A DNA stretch of 64,000 nucleotides from Carboxylicivirga taeanensis (GTDB lineage Bacteria; Bacteroidota; Bacteroidia; Bacteroidales; Marinilabiliaceae), in NCBI RefSeq assembly GCF_051851475.1, contig NZ_JBPUSJ010000010.1, positions 118,566 to 182,565 of the forward strand, in the 5' to 3' direction. This document shows positions 55,104 to 63,969 of this stretch, piece by piece; position 1 is the first letter of the stretch, and every line of letters starts with the position of its first letter. Under the pieces are notes generated by a model. The model searched no databases. It saw only the letters and a program-made list of their open reading frames with translations, and was not told the origin of the DNA. The translations under genes were made by a program, and so were the position numbers.

Positions 55104-55916
55104 ATGGATTTTGACGCGATACTTTTCGCCTTTGGGCTTACCTTATTTGCCGGCCTCAGTACTGGTATTGGCAGTGCCATGGCCTTTTTTGCCAAACGCA
55201 CCAACACCCGTTTTTTAGCTTTATCCTTAGGCTTTTCGGCCGGTGTAATGATTTATGTATCGTTTGTCGAAATTTTTATGAAAGCCAAAGACACCATGGT
55301 AGAGGCCTATGGCGAGCAGCCCGGCACCTGGTACACCGTGCTCGCTTTTTTTGGTGGCGTCCTATTTATCGCGCTCATCGATAAGTTTATTCCGTCGGCA
55401 GAAAACCCCCACGAGCTGCACTCCATCGAAGAGATGGAAAACCAGCCTAAAGCCATGAAAGATAAAAAGCTGATGCGCATGGGCATGTTCACAGCCTTGG
55501 CCATTGGCATCCATAATTTCCCCGAAGGACTGGCCACATTTACGGCAGCTTTGCAAGACCCTAATCTGGGTATCGCCATTGCCGTTGCCATCGCCATTCA
55601 CAACATTCCTGAGGGTATTGCGGTATCGGTACCGGTATATTATGCCACAGGCAGTCGTCGCAAGGCTTTTCGCCTCAGTTTTCTGTCGGGCCTGTCTGAG
55701 CCCATTGGTGCGCTGATAGGCTACCTGATACTCATGCCCTTTATGACGCCGCTGACCTTCGGCATCATCTTTGCCGGGGTGGCAGGCATCATGGTATTTA
55801 TCAGTCTGGATGAACTGCTGCCCTCGGCTCGTGAGTACGGGGAGCACCACCTGTCCATCTACGGACTTTTTGCCGGCATGGCCGTGATGGCCGTGAGTCT
55901 GCTCTTATTTTTATAA
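55104..55916 (+). CDS. zupT: ZIP-family zinc transporter
   Basis: A 270-residue inner-membrane transporter with eight predicted membrane segments. Metal-binding ZIP motifs are in TM4 (GIHNFPEGLATF) and TM5 (AIHNIPEGIAV). The His-poor loop between segments 3 and 4 is typical of ZupT. It takes up zinc and probably iron or manganese. It lies 163 bp upstream of a TonB receptor on the same strand; the gap holds hairpins, so joint regulation is possible. Confidence 0.94.
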   Translation: MDFDAILFAFGLTLFAGLSTGIGSAMAFFAKRTNTRFLALSLGFSAGVMIYVSFVEIFMKAKDTMVEAYGEQPGTWYTVLAFFGGVLFIALIDKFIPSAENPHELHSIEEMENQPKAMKDKKLMRMGMFTALAIGIHNFPEGLATFTAALQDPNLGIAIAVAIAIHNIPEGIAVSVPVYYATGSRRKAFRLSFLSGLSEPIGALIGYLILMPFMTPLTFGIIFAGVAGIMVFISLDELLPSAREYGEHHLSIYGLFAGMAVMAVSLLLFL

Positions 55917-55952
55917 CACGTTCGCCTTGCAACAACAGCAGGCGTTTACCCA

Positions 55953-55978
55953 CCTGACTTCCTGTTTAGGACGTCAGG
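55953..55978 (+). terminator. Weak hairpin after zupT
   Basis: CCTGAC-t-TCCT / AGGA-c-GTCAGG (55953-55978) hairpin followed by CTTTG only. It may be a weak terminator or attenuator. Confidence 0.4.
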
Positions 55979-56026
55979 CTTTGTACTTCGAGATTCTTAG
56001 CTCATCGTTATAAACTTTTCTATACA

Positions 56027-56077
56027 GATACTGTTCTTTATGGAAAGTAACACAACTATATCTAAAAGAACAGTATC
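56027..56077. promoter_or_regulatory. 13-bp inverted repeat abutting the TonB receptor start
   Basis: GATACTGTTCTTT (56027-56039) and AAAGAACAGTATC (56065-56077) are perfect inverted repeats with a 25-nt spacer; the second arm ends 2 nt before ATG 56080 and covers the A-rich ribosome-binding region. It has no T run, so it is not a terminator. It may be an operator or an mRNA stem that hides the start. Confidence 0.6.
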
Positions 56078-56079
56078 AC

Positions 56080-58413
56080 ATGAAGTACATTGTCAGCCTG
56101 ATTATTTTAACCCTGCTTACCAACCTCACTTTACAGGCTCAAAAAACAGATGCCAATATTTTTGGTGATGTAAGAGCAGATAACGAACACTTACCCTTTG
56201 TCAGTGTCTATCTTAAAGACACCCAACATGGCACCATGACCGATTTATCGGGGCATTACCTGCTCACCAATCTGCCAGAGGGCCAGCATACCCTCGTTGC
56301 CAGCCTGATGGGCTATAAGCCGGTTGAGAAAACGGTGACAATTGTAGCAGGCCAGTCGCAGGAAATTAATTTTGTACTGAAAGAGCAGGTCATGTCGCTG
56401 GATGACATTGTGATAACGGGTACCAAAACATTCAAGCGCAAAACTGAATCGGCCGTTGTGGTGAATGTACTCGAGGGCCAAAAACTGGAGCAGCTACAAG
56501 CCGGCACCTTGTCCGAAGGTCTGGCATTTCAGCCCGGTCTGCGCATGGAAACCGACTGCCAAACCTGTAACTATACGCAGCTGCGCATGAACGGACTGGG
56601 TGGCGCCTATTCGCAAATACTGATTAACAGCCGCCCGGTATTTAGCCCGCTCACGGGTTTATATGGCTTGGAGCAGATACCCACCAACATGATTGAACGC
56701 ATTGAAATAGTGCGTGGCGGAGGGTCGGCGTTATATGGTGCGGGCGCCGTGGGAGGCACGGTCAATGTCATCACCAAAGTGCCGGAGTCGAGCAGTTTCT
56801 CAGCCTCCACCACCCAATCGCTTATCAATGGCGATGCCAACGACAGCCAGGTATTTGCCAACGCCGGCATCCTGTCCGACCGTAAAAACGCCGGCCTCAC
56901 CCTGTTTGCCACTAACCGCACACGTGAATCGTATGATCACAATGGTGACGGTTTTAGTGAGCTGCCCAAGTTGAAAAACAACTCCTTTGGCTTCACCTCA
57001 TTTTTACTGCCGGCACCCAACCATAAACTGGAAGCCAGCTTCTCGAGCCTCTATGAGTACCGCCGCGGTGGCGACCGCGAAGACCTGCCGGCTTACCTGG
57101 CCGAACAAACCGAGGAACGCACGCACAATGTGCTGATGGGCGGCCTGGATTACAGCTTCTCGTTTAACGACAACCTCTCCTCACTGGATGTATATGTAGC
57201 CGGGCAAAAAACCGACCGCGACCACTACACGGGAATCAAACCCGAAACAGATGACCCGGGCTATCAGCAGCACCTTGAAAACCCGCCCTACGGCTTAACC
57301 GAAAACGAAACCTATATGGGCGGTGTGCAGCTCAACCACCTGCTGTCAAATTTCTTTGGAGGGAAAAACAACCTCACCTTTGGCAGCGAATACAATTACG
57401 ACATGGTGGTAGACGAAATCAAAGCCTACGACTACTTACTGGACCAAACCACCCGTAATTTTGGCGCCTATTTCCAGAGCGACTGGGAGCTGGCACAGAA
57501 ATGGAACCTGCTAACCGGTGTGCGGGCCGATAAGCACAACATGGTGGATCGGCTTATTATGAGTCCCCGCGTGTCGCTTTTGTACAAACAAAACGGCATG
57601 CAGCTGCGCGGCAGCTGGTCAACCGGGTTCAGGGCACCGCAGGCCTTCGACTCCGACATGCACATCGCCTTTGCTGGTGGCGGTATTCAGCGCATCCGGC
57701 TGGCCGATGATTTGGAGGAAGAGCGTTCGCAGAGCTGGAGCGCCTCCATTAACTACGATAAACCCACCGAACGCTACATCTGGGGCCTTACTCTCGAAGG
57801 GTTTCACACCACCCTGTTCGACGCCTTTATTCTGGAAGAAAACGGTACCGATGGCCAGGGCAACGCCATACTGGAAAAGCGCAACGGAGGCAACTCCACC
57901 GTGAAAGGAATCACCCTTGAGGCCCGCGCCAATTACAACAAGCTGTGGCAGCTTGAGGCGGGCTACACCCTGCAATCGAGCCAATATGATAACGCTGTGC
58001 AATGGTCGGAACGCATTGAGGGCACTAAAGACTATTTGCGCACGCCAGAGCAGTATGGCTACTACACCCTCACCTACAACCCGGTGTGGGGCATTAAAGC
58101 AGCGCTGTCGGGTATTTACACCGGCACCATGCTGATTCCCCACTTTGGTACCGGCGAAAATGATGGGACTGGCAACCCGGTTAATGATGAGTTGATGCGC
58201 TCAGATGCTTTTATGGAGACCAACATTAAACTTAGCTATGCCCTAGACTGGCGCTACGTTGGAGTGGGTGTTGAATTGTTTGGTGGCGTACAAAATCTGT
58301 TTAATGCCTACCAGGATGACTTTGATAAAGGCAAAAACCGGGATAGTAATTATGTGTATGGCCCATCGCGCCCCCGAACCATCTATTTTGGCCTTAAACT
58401 GATGAGCCTATAG
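56080..58413 (+). CDS. TonB-dependent receptor (likely metal or cofactor uptake)
   Basis: A 777-residue outer-membrane receptor. Signal peptide (about 1-20, TLQAQ), carboxypeptidase-like domain (about 25-105), plug (about 115-225) with CQTCNYTQLRMNGLGGAYSQ and GGGSALYGAGAVGGTVNVITK, and barrel with C-terminal LKLMSL. The CxxC plug subtype is seen in Bacteroidota receptors for haem, cobalamin or metals. Neighbouring zupT hints at metal supply, but the ligand is not proven. No SusD-like lipoprotein is adjacent. It is preceded by a strong inverted repeat at its start codon. Confidence 0.92.
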   Translation: MKYIVSLIILTLLTNLTLQAQKTDANIFGDVRADNEHLPFVSVYLKDTQHGTMTDLSGHYLLTNLPEGQHTLVASLMGYKPVEKTVTIVAGQSQEINFVLKEQVMSLDDIVITGTKTFKRKTESAVVVNVLEGQKLEQLQAGTLSEGLAFQPGLRMETDCQTCNYTQLRMNGLGGAYSQILINSRPVFSPLTGLYGLEQIPTNMIERIEIVRGGGSALYGAGAVGGTVNVITKVPESSSFSASTTQSLINGDANDSQVFANAGILSDRKNAGLTLFATNRTRESYDHNGDGFSELPKLKNNSFGFTSFLLPAPNHKLEASFSSLYEYRRGGDREDLPAYLAEQTEERTHNVLMGGLDYSFSFNDNLSSLDVYVAGQKTDRDHYTGIKPETDDPGYQQHLENPPYGLTENETYMGGVQLNHLLSNFFGGKNNLTFGSEYNYDMVVDEIKAYDYLLDQTTRNFGAYFQSDWELAQKWNLLTGVRADKHNMVDRLIMSPRVSLLYKQNGMQLRGSWSTGFRAPQAFDSDMHIAFAGGGIQRIRLADDLEEERSQSWSASINYDKPTERYIWGLTLEGFHTTLFDAFILEENGTDGQGNAILEKRNGGNSTVKGITLEARANYNKLWQLEAGYTLQSSQYDNAVQWSERIEGTKDYLRTPEQYGYYTLTYNPVWGIKAALSGIYTGTMLIPHFGTGENDGTGNPVNDELMRSDAFMETNIKLSYALDWRYVGVGVELFGGVQNLFNAYQDDFDKGKNRDSNYVYGPSRPRTIYFGLKLMSL

Positions 58414-58433
58414 GTGTAACCAGGCTACACCGG

Positions 58434-58560
58434 AGTTTTGCAGAGCTGTAAAACACCCAAACATTTTGTGTGGGGCCTTTGCAAGGCTGCAAAATGCCCA
58501 AACATTTTGTGTGGGGCCTTTGCAAGGCTGCAAAACGTCCAAACATTTTGTGCGAGGGAA
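58434..58560. repeat. 41-bp tandem repeat, about three copies
   Basis: CCAAACATTTTGTG starts at 58457, 58498 and 58539, a period of exactly 41 bp. Each unit carries an inner palindrome GCCTT-TGC-AAGGC and GGCTGCAAAA. A degenerate half unit precedes it at 58434. Small frames across it are repeat artefacts. Function unknown. Confidence 0.85.
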
Positions 58561-58633
58561 AAGCAAACCGGATGCTTCTGCCTCCTTACTTTTCGAACTA
58601 TTAGCTATATTTATTTGCTCAAAACAACACCAC

Positions 58634-59284
58634 ATGCTAAAAAAAGAACGCTTTCAAAAAGTAATTGATTACTTCCAGGAACACATGCCCATTGCAGAAA
58701 CAGAGCTGCACTATGGCAACCCCTACGAGTTATTGGTCGCTGTTATCCTGTCGGCCCAATGCACCGATAAGCGGGTTAACCTGCTGACGCCCGCTATTTT
58801 CGAACGCTATCCCCGGCCCGAAGACATGGCGCTGGCCACCCCTGAGGAAATCTTTGAACTGATTCGTTCGTGCAGCTATCCCAACAATAAAAGCAAACAC
58901 CTGGTGGGCATGGCCAAAATGCTGATGGAAGAGTTTGGTGGCGTGGTGCCCGATGACATTAAGGAGCTGCAAAAACTGCCGGGCGTAGGCCGTAAAACGG
59001 CTAATGTAATTGCCTCGGTGGTGTACGAAAAACCGGCCTTGGCGGTGGATACACATGTATTTAGAGTGGCAGCCCGCATTGGCTTAACCACCAATTCTAA
59101 AACGCCGCTCGACACCGAAAAGCAGTTGGTTAAATATTTTCCTGAGGAATTATTACCCATTGCGCACCACTGGCTGATACTGCATGGGCGCTACGTGTGC
59201 ATTGCCCGCAAGCCGAAGTGTGGACGCTGCGGGTTAAAAAGTTTTTGCCGCCATTACGAAAAAGAAATGTATAGCGAACAGTAA
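58634..59284 (+). CDS. nth: Endonuclease III
   Basis: A 216-residue DNA glycosylase/AP lyase from ATG 58634; the longer frame from 58466 runs through the tandem repeat and is rejected. The helix-hairpin-helix LPGVGRKTANV includes catalytic Lys near 120, and the catalytic Asp is in AVDTHVFRVAARIG (near 138). The [4Fe-4S] site is intact, CX6CX2CX5C (CIARKPKCGRCGLKSFC). It removes oxidised pyrimidines in base-excision repair. Stand-alone gene, convergent with the hybrid regulator across a long inverted repeat. Confidence 0.96.
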   Translation: MLKKERFQKVIDYFQEHMPIAETELHYGNPYELLVAVILSAQCTDKRVNLLTPAIFERYPRPEDMALATPEEIFELIRSCSYPNNKSKHLVGMAKMLMEEFGGVVPDDIKELQKLPGVGRKTANVIASVVYEKPALAVDTHVFRVAARIGLTTNSKTPLDTEKQLVKYFPEELLPIAHHWLILHGRYVCIARKPKCGRCGLKSFCRHYEKEMYSEQ

Positions 59285-59311
59285 AAAATTAATAAGCTTA
59301 GCCACAAAATT

Positions 59312-59360
59312 TTAAGGTTCGAATCTTTATTCTACAGTGTAATAAAGATTCGAACCTTAA
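59312..59360. terminator. 20-bp perfect inverted repeat between nth and hybrid regulator
   Basis: TTAAGGTTCGAATCTTTATT (59312-59331) with its exact complement at 59341-59360 and a 9-nt loop. Placement between convergent gene ends fits a two-way terminator; the stem is unusually long. Confidence 0.75.
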
Positions 59361-59405
59361 TTATTTTACACCCTGTTGGGTGAATCGGTTGCCTGCAATA
59401 AGAGC

Positions 59406-62400
59406 TTACTTCGTTAGTTCGCCACCCGACGCATCGCCTTTTTGGAACAAGGTCGGTGTAACGCCAAACAGGCTCTTGAAGCTCTTTGAGAAATACTTAG
59501 GGTCGTTAAATCCCACCTGATAGGTGACCTCCGATACGTTCAGTTCCCCTTGCTTCAGCAGCCTGGCCGCCTGTTTGAGGCGGATGGTGCGAATAAACTC
59601 ACTGGTGCTTTGCCCGGTCAGCTCACGCAGTTTCATATGCAGCAAGGTACGGCTCACGTTCATCTTCTTCACCAGCTCCGATACATTAAAGGCCGCGTCC
59701 GACATGTTCTCCTCCACGGTTTGAATGGCGCGGTTCACAAACTGCTGATCGGTAGAGGTGGTAGCAATCTCCTCAACAAAATCCCACTGCTCCTTAAAGC
59801 GCGATTTGAGCAGCTGACGGTTATTCAGCAGGTTTTGAATTTGCGACACCAGCAACTGCTTATCAAAGGGCTTGACCACATAAGCATCGGCACCGGTTTC
59901 CAGTCCTTCGCGCTTCGACTCCATATTATCGAGGGCCGTGAGCATCACAATAGGTATATGACTGGTGATTACATTCTTTCTTAATTTTGAACAGAAAGTA
60001 AAGCCATCCATTTCCGGCATCATCACATCGCTGATAATGATATCGGGCATCGACGATGAGGCTTTCTCCAGGCCTTCAACACCATTAGCCGCTTCATCCA
60101 CGCGGTAATGCTGCTTGAGTATTTCGCTAAGGTGGGCCCGTAAATCATTCTGATCTTCCACCACCAGCACCTTGGGTTTATCGCCCGATTCGGTTACAAC
60201 AGGCTGAATCACCTCCGTTTTCACATCCTCCCCAACAATGGTTATCTCCTCGGGTTGCTGCTCTTCGGTAATTTCATCAGCACTAAACTTGTTTTTATCA
60301 ACACATATATCGATGATGAAACGGGTGCCCGTTGGCTCATTATCCTCGATGCGGATGGTGCCTTTGTGCATATCCACCAGCTCTTTCACCAGCGACAAGC
60401 CCACCCCGGTTCCGGCTTCGCCAATTCCCTGGTTTTGCTCCGACTGGAAGAAGCGTTCAAATATTTTCTCTTTATCCTTATCGGGAACGCCCGGGCCTGT
60501 ATCACTCACAACAAGCTGTAAGTGTTTATTTTTACCAAGCTTCACTTCGATTTTAATCTGTTCGCCCGTTGGGGTGTATTTAAACGCATTACTCAACAGG
60601 TTAAAAATGATTGTCTCCAGTTTTTCGGAGTCAAACCACACCATGAGCGGTTTTGAGTCGATCTGACAATCAAATTGAATGTGCTTCTGGTCGGCAATGC
60701 CCTGAAAGGATTCAGCCACACGCTTAATAAAACTGGTAATATTTCGTTCCCGGATGCTCAGGTGCATATTGCCCTGGGTCACCTTTCTGAAATCCATGAG
60801 CTGGTTGATGAGGCGCAATAAGCGATCGGTATTGTTCTTCATCATGTTCAGACGGCCACGGGTAACTGCCGACAGGGTATTATCATGCTCAAGCATTTCC
60901 TGAAGCGGCCCTGCAATCAGTGTAAGAGGTGTGCGAAACTCATGAGATATGTTTGTAAAGAAGCGAATCTTCAACTGGTGCAGTAAGGCCTCTTTTTCGC
61001 GGGCCATCTGCTCTCGTTTTAATCGCTCCCGCTCTTTCACTCTCATTACAATGAGGCGCTGAGCAAAAACAAAGCCAACCACCAGCAAAATGAAATAGCC
61101 AAGGTAAGCATACCACGTTTTATAAAAAGGCGGGTGAATTATAATCTTCAGAACGGCTTCCTCGGGGTTCCATTCGCCATCGTTGTTGGCGGCTCTTAAA
61201 CGGAAAGTATAAGTATCGGGCGACAGGTTAGAGTAGATGACCGACCGGTGGTTGGCGTCTGTAATATTCCACTCTTCATCGAGGCCTTCGAGCTTATACA
61301 TGTAGCTGTTTTTATCTTGCTCGAAATACGATAAGGCCGCAAATTCAATTTGAATCACATTTTCATTGTGCCGCAGGGTTATCTCGTCGGTGAGCGCCGT
61401 AGCCTGGTTCAGGATTATCCGGTTATTCACCTCTTCATTGGGTTTTATGACCTTACCAGACAGACTGATTTTACGCAACACCGGCTTGGCACTATAAGGA
61501 TTACGGTGCACACTATCGGGGTAAAAAGCCCACAGCCCATCGTGAGTGGGCATGGCCACCAATCCATCGCTGAGCACCACCGGCTTACCCGGTGTAAAAT
61601 AGTTACTCAAAAAACCGCCCTGCATAAAGTATGGAGTAATTACACCGGAGCTCATACTAAAACGAGCGAGCCCTTGCAGCGTCCCTAACCACAAAGTACT
61701 ATCGGACCCCTCGTAAATCTGACTAACGGCTGAAGAAGGTAAGCCATCCTTTTCTTTATAAACAATATTGGTTCCCTTATCCGGATTGATGCGGTGCAAG
61801 CCTTTCGCAGTTCCCACCCACATATCTTTACCTTCTGCTTCCTTAATAACCAGCACCTGACGGTCGGCTAAAGCGATGCCTTTTGAATCCTCATTAAAAT
61901 TATAAAGCATCTCGCCACCGGCCAGATTCCCGTTAATCGAAAAGCAAAACAAACCTTCGAACTCCGTTCCGGCCCAAAAACGCCCCTGACTGTCAATACA
62001 ATGGGAAATAAACCTTTCAGTCACCGGGAACAATGGTGCGCCATCCGCTTTCTCGTATACAAACTGCTGACGGTTATTGTCAAAAATATTAACTCCGTTG
62101 TTGGTAATGACCCAAAGGTGCTCGTTCCACTCAAATATGCTCTGAACGGTATTCCCGTTAATGCGGTGAGGCGCGGGTTTATATTGCGTATACTGTTTAA
62201 ATGATGTGAGCTTTTCATTCTCGAGCACAATGTGCATGAGTCCATCATTTTCAGTACCGACCCATAAATGTCCATTGGCATTTTTATATACCGCAGTAAT
62301 ATTTTCCTTGTATAAGTTTGGTGATTTAGTCGAGTCGGCCAGCACTTCGCTAAACGCATACTTGCCTCTTGGCTGCACATCGAGTTGATAAAGGCCACAT

Positions 62401-63596
62401 TGCGAGGCTACCATCAACTGCTCTGCATCGCTTAACACAATTTGATTGATCCGGTTTATAGCATCGAGGTGGTAAGAGTGTTGCCCGTTGGTTATGTGGA
62501 TAAAGTTGTCGCGCTTTTTTGAAATCTCAATAACACCACCCCCCAGCGTTCCTGCCCACAGGTTGCCTTGCTGGTCGGCATGCATCACCTTCACCTTGTT
62601 CTTAAACAAACTCTTCAGTGCACTCTCCCGCTCCTTAAAGCGCTTAAACTTATAGTCAGCAAGAGTTTCGCCTCTCACCAACTGATTCATACCCCCGTCG
62701 TAGGTACCGATCCATAAGTTGCCGTCGTTATCTTCACATAAGGAATAGATATTATTGTGACTGATGGAGGTTGAGTCTTTTGGATCGTGCAAAAAAGTAA
62801 TGAATGAATCCTTTTCTTTATCGTACAAATTAAGACCGTGTGCCCAGGTACCAAACCACAACTCCCCCATTTTATCCTCGTAAATGGCCATAATAGCGCG
62901 ACTGCTAATGGTTCCTTCTTTTTGTTCGGGATAGTAGTTCACAAAAGAATCGGAACCGGCATCTAGTCGGCTTAACCCGCCTTCGGTTGTACCCGCCCAT
63001 AGCGTGCCGTTTGAATCTTCCAAAACGGAGTACACATGTGGGTAAATCAGGCTATTCGGATTTTGGGCATTGTAATGGTAGTGCTTTACACTTTCAATGG
63101 GTTGAGTATTGTCAGCCCCTATTTTTACATAATTCAATCCGTTTTTAGTACCCACCCACAGGTGGTTATTGCCCGATGGGGCAAAGCAAAATACCTCATC
63201 AGATGTGAGCTGCACCTCTTCGTCGCTGGCAATATTGATAAACACTTCCTTATTCAAATCGAATATGCTAATGCCGCCACCATCGGTACCAATCCACAAA
63301 CGGCCAAACTCATCTTCGTATAAAGCCCGCACAATATTAGCCGAAATAGAGTTGCTGTTTTTGGGTTCGTGTCGGTACACTTCAATGCTGTACCCATCAT
63401 AACGGTGTAAGCCTTCTTCAGAACCAAACCACATAAATCCGTAAGAATCCTGAAGAATACTATGTATATTGTTGTCAGCCAATCCATCATCAGTTGTAAT
63501 ATTGGTGGTGGAATAATGTGACAATTGAGCTGATGCACCTGATAAACAGACACTCAAAGCTATAGAGAGCAAGTAATACCTAACACTTCGGAACAT
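59406..63596 (-). CDS. Hybrid two-component system regulator (HTCS)
   Basis: A 1396-residue one-protein sensor and regulator from ATG 63596 (TTG at 63602 rejected). Signal peptide (about 1-24, GASAQ) then periplasmic regulator beta-propeller repeats (many W-x-G-T-x-G-G-L/I motifs, about 40-735), a Y_Y_Y domain (about 750-815), one membrane segment (about 820-840), HisKA (NISHEFRTPL, His near 882), HATPase (NLLSNAFKYTPTGEQ, near 1002; GVGLSLVKELV), receiver (phospho-Asp in SDVMMPEMDG near 1188) and AraC-type DNA-binding domain (about 1300-1392). HTCS proteins sense an oligosaccharide in the periplasm and activate a nearby polysaccharide locus. No such locus lies to the left; it may lie to the right of the window. 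Confidence 0.96.
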   Translation of the reverse strand: MFRSVRYYLLSIALSVCLSGASAQLSHYSTTNITTDDGLADNNIHSILQDSYGFMWFGSEEGLHRYDGYSIEVYRHEPKNSNSISANIVRALYEDEFGRLWIGTDGGGISIFDLNKEVFINIASDEEVQLTSDEVFCFAPSGNNHLWVGTKNGLNYVKIGADNTQPIESVKHYHYNAQNPNSLIYPHVYSVLEDSNGTLWAGTTEGGLSRLDAGSDSFVNYYPEQKEGTISSRAIMAIYEDKMGELWFGTWAHGLNLYDKEKDSFITFLHDPKDSTSISHNNIYSLCEDNDGNLWIGTYDGGMNQLVRGETLADYKFKRFKERESALKSLFKNKVKVMHADQQGNLWAGTLGGGVIEISKKRDNFIHITNGQHSYHLDAINRINQIVLSDAEQLMVASQCGLYQLDVQPRGKYAFSEVLADSTKSPNLYKENITAVYKNANGHLWVGTENDGLMHIVLENEKLTSFKQYTQYKPAPHRINGNTVQSIFEWNEHLWVITNNGVNIFDNNRQQFVYEKADGAPLFPVTERFISHCIDSQGRFWAGTEFEGLFCFSINGNLAGGEMLYNFNEDSKGIALADRQVLVIKEAEGKDMWVGTAKGLHRINPDKGTNIVYKEKDGLPSSAVSQIYEGSDSTLWLGTLQGLARFSMSSGVITPYFMQGGFLSNYFTPGKPVVLSDGLVAMPTHDGLWAFYPDSVHRNPYSAKPVLRKISLSGKVIKPNEEVNNRIILNQATALTDEITLRHNENVIQIEFAALSYFEQDKNSYMYKLEGLDEEWNITDANHRSVIYSNLSPDTYTFRLRAANNDGEWNPEEAVLKIIIHPPFYKTWYAYLGYFILLVVGFVFAQRLIVMRVKERERLKREQMAREKEALLHQLKIRFFTNISHEFRTPLTLIAGPLQEMLEHDNTLSAVTRGRLNMMKNNTDRLLRLINQLMDFRKVTQGNMHLSIRERNITSFIKRVAESFQGIADQKHIQFDCQIDSKPLMVWFDSEKLETIIFNLLSNAFKYTPTGEQIKIEVKLGKNKHLQLVVSDTGPGVPDKDKEKIFERFFQSEQNQGIGEAGTGVGLSLVKELVDMHKGTIRIEDNEPTGTRFIIDICVDKNKFSADEITEEQQPEEITIVGEDVKTEVIQPVVTESGDKPKVLVVEDQNDLRAHLSEILKQHYRVDEAANGVEGLEKASSSMPDIIISDVMMPEMDGFTFCSKLRKNVITSHIPIVMLTALDNMESKREGLETGADAYVVKPFDKQLLVSQIQNLLNNRQLLKSRFKEQWDFVEEIATTSTDQQFVNRAIQTVEENMSDAAFNVSELVKKMNVSRTLLHMKLRELTGQSTSEFIRTIRLKQAARLLKQGELNVSEVTYQVGFNDPKYFSKSFKSLFGVTPTLFQKGDASGGELTK

Positions 63597-63814
63597 AGAC
63601 AAATGTGCTTAAATATTTGATGTTGTTAATTACAGTTTCCTCGATTTTTGGGTAGGCCAATACAAAAATAACACATTATTCACAAAGCCTGTTTACTTTT
63701 AAGGGTTAATTAAATACAGCAATAAATATATATGCCAAAACCTCGGCCAGTAACTATCACTAATTACCTGTTAATAGTTTTAATTTGTCATTTAACAATT
63801 CTTAACTGCATCAA

Positions 63815-63847
63815 TTTGATATTTATTGAATAAAAATGTCATATTTG
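63815..63847 (+). promoter_or_regulatory. Candidate promoter before right-edge terminator
   Basis: TTTG (63815-63818), 21 nt, then CATATTTG (63840-63847), one mismatch to TAnnTTTG. Start would be near 63853. Confidence 0.4.
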
Positions 63848-63896
63848 CATCAAGGATTTTTCATAAAAATTGGATTTAGTTAGCTGATTTAAGGGT

Positions 63897-63925
63897 AAGG
63901 ACAGATTTCTCAATCTGTCCTTTTT
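63897..63925 (+). terminator. Intrinsic terminator near the right edge
   Basis: Perfect 11-bp stem AAGGACAGATT / AATCTGTCCTT (63897-63907, 63912-63922), loop TCTC, then T run. No plus-strand gene precedes it within the gap. Confidence 0.8.
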
Positions 63926-63969
63926 CTTTTGTGTAAACCCAACACAATTTCCTTTAACAAGGATTAACG

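Larger units (their letters stand above)
63603..63969. other. Divergent intergenic region with promoter and terminator
   Basis: A 367-bp AT-rich gap between the HTCS gene and a gene starting at the right edge. It contains a plus-strand promoter-like pair (63815-63847) and an intrinsic terminator (63897-63925), so a short transcript or attenuated leader could start here. Confidence 0.5.

Noticed and set aside
56027..56077. Inverted repeat as zupT terminator
   Set aside because: No T run follows, and the repeat abuts the next gene's ATG.
58408..58635. 75-codon minus-strand frame and a plus frame across the 41-bp repeat
   Set aside because: Composition follows the repeat unit and there is no start signal; nth starts at 58634.
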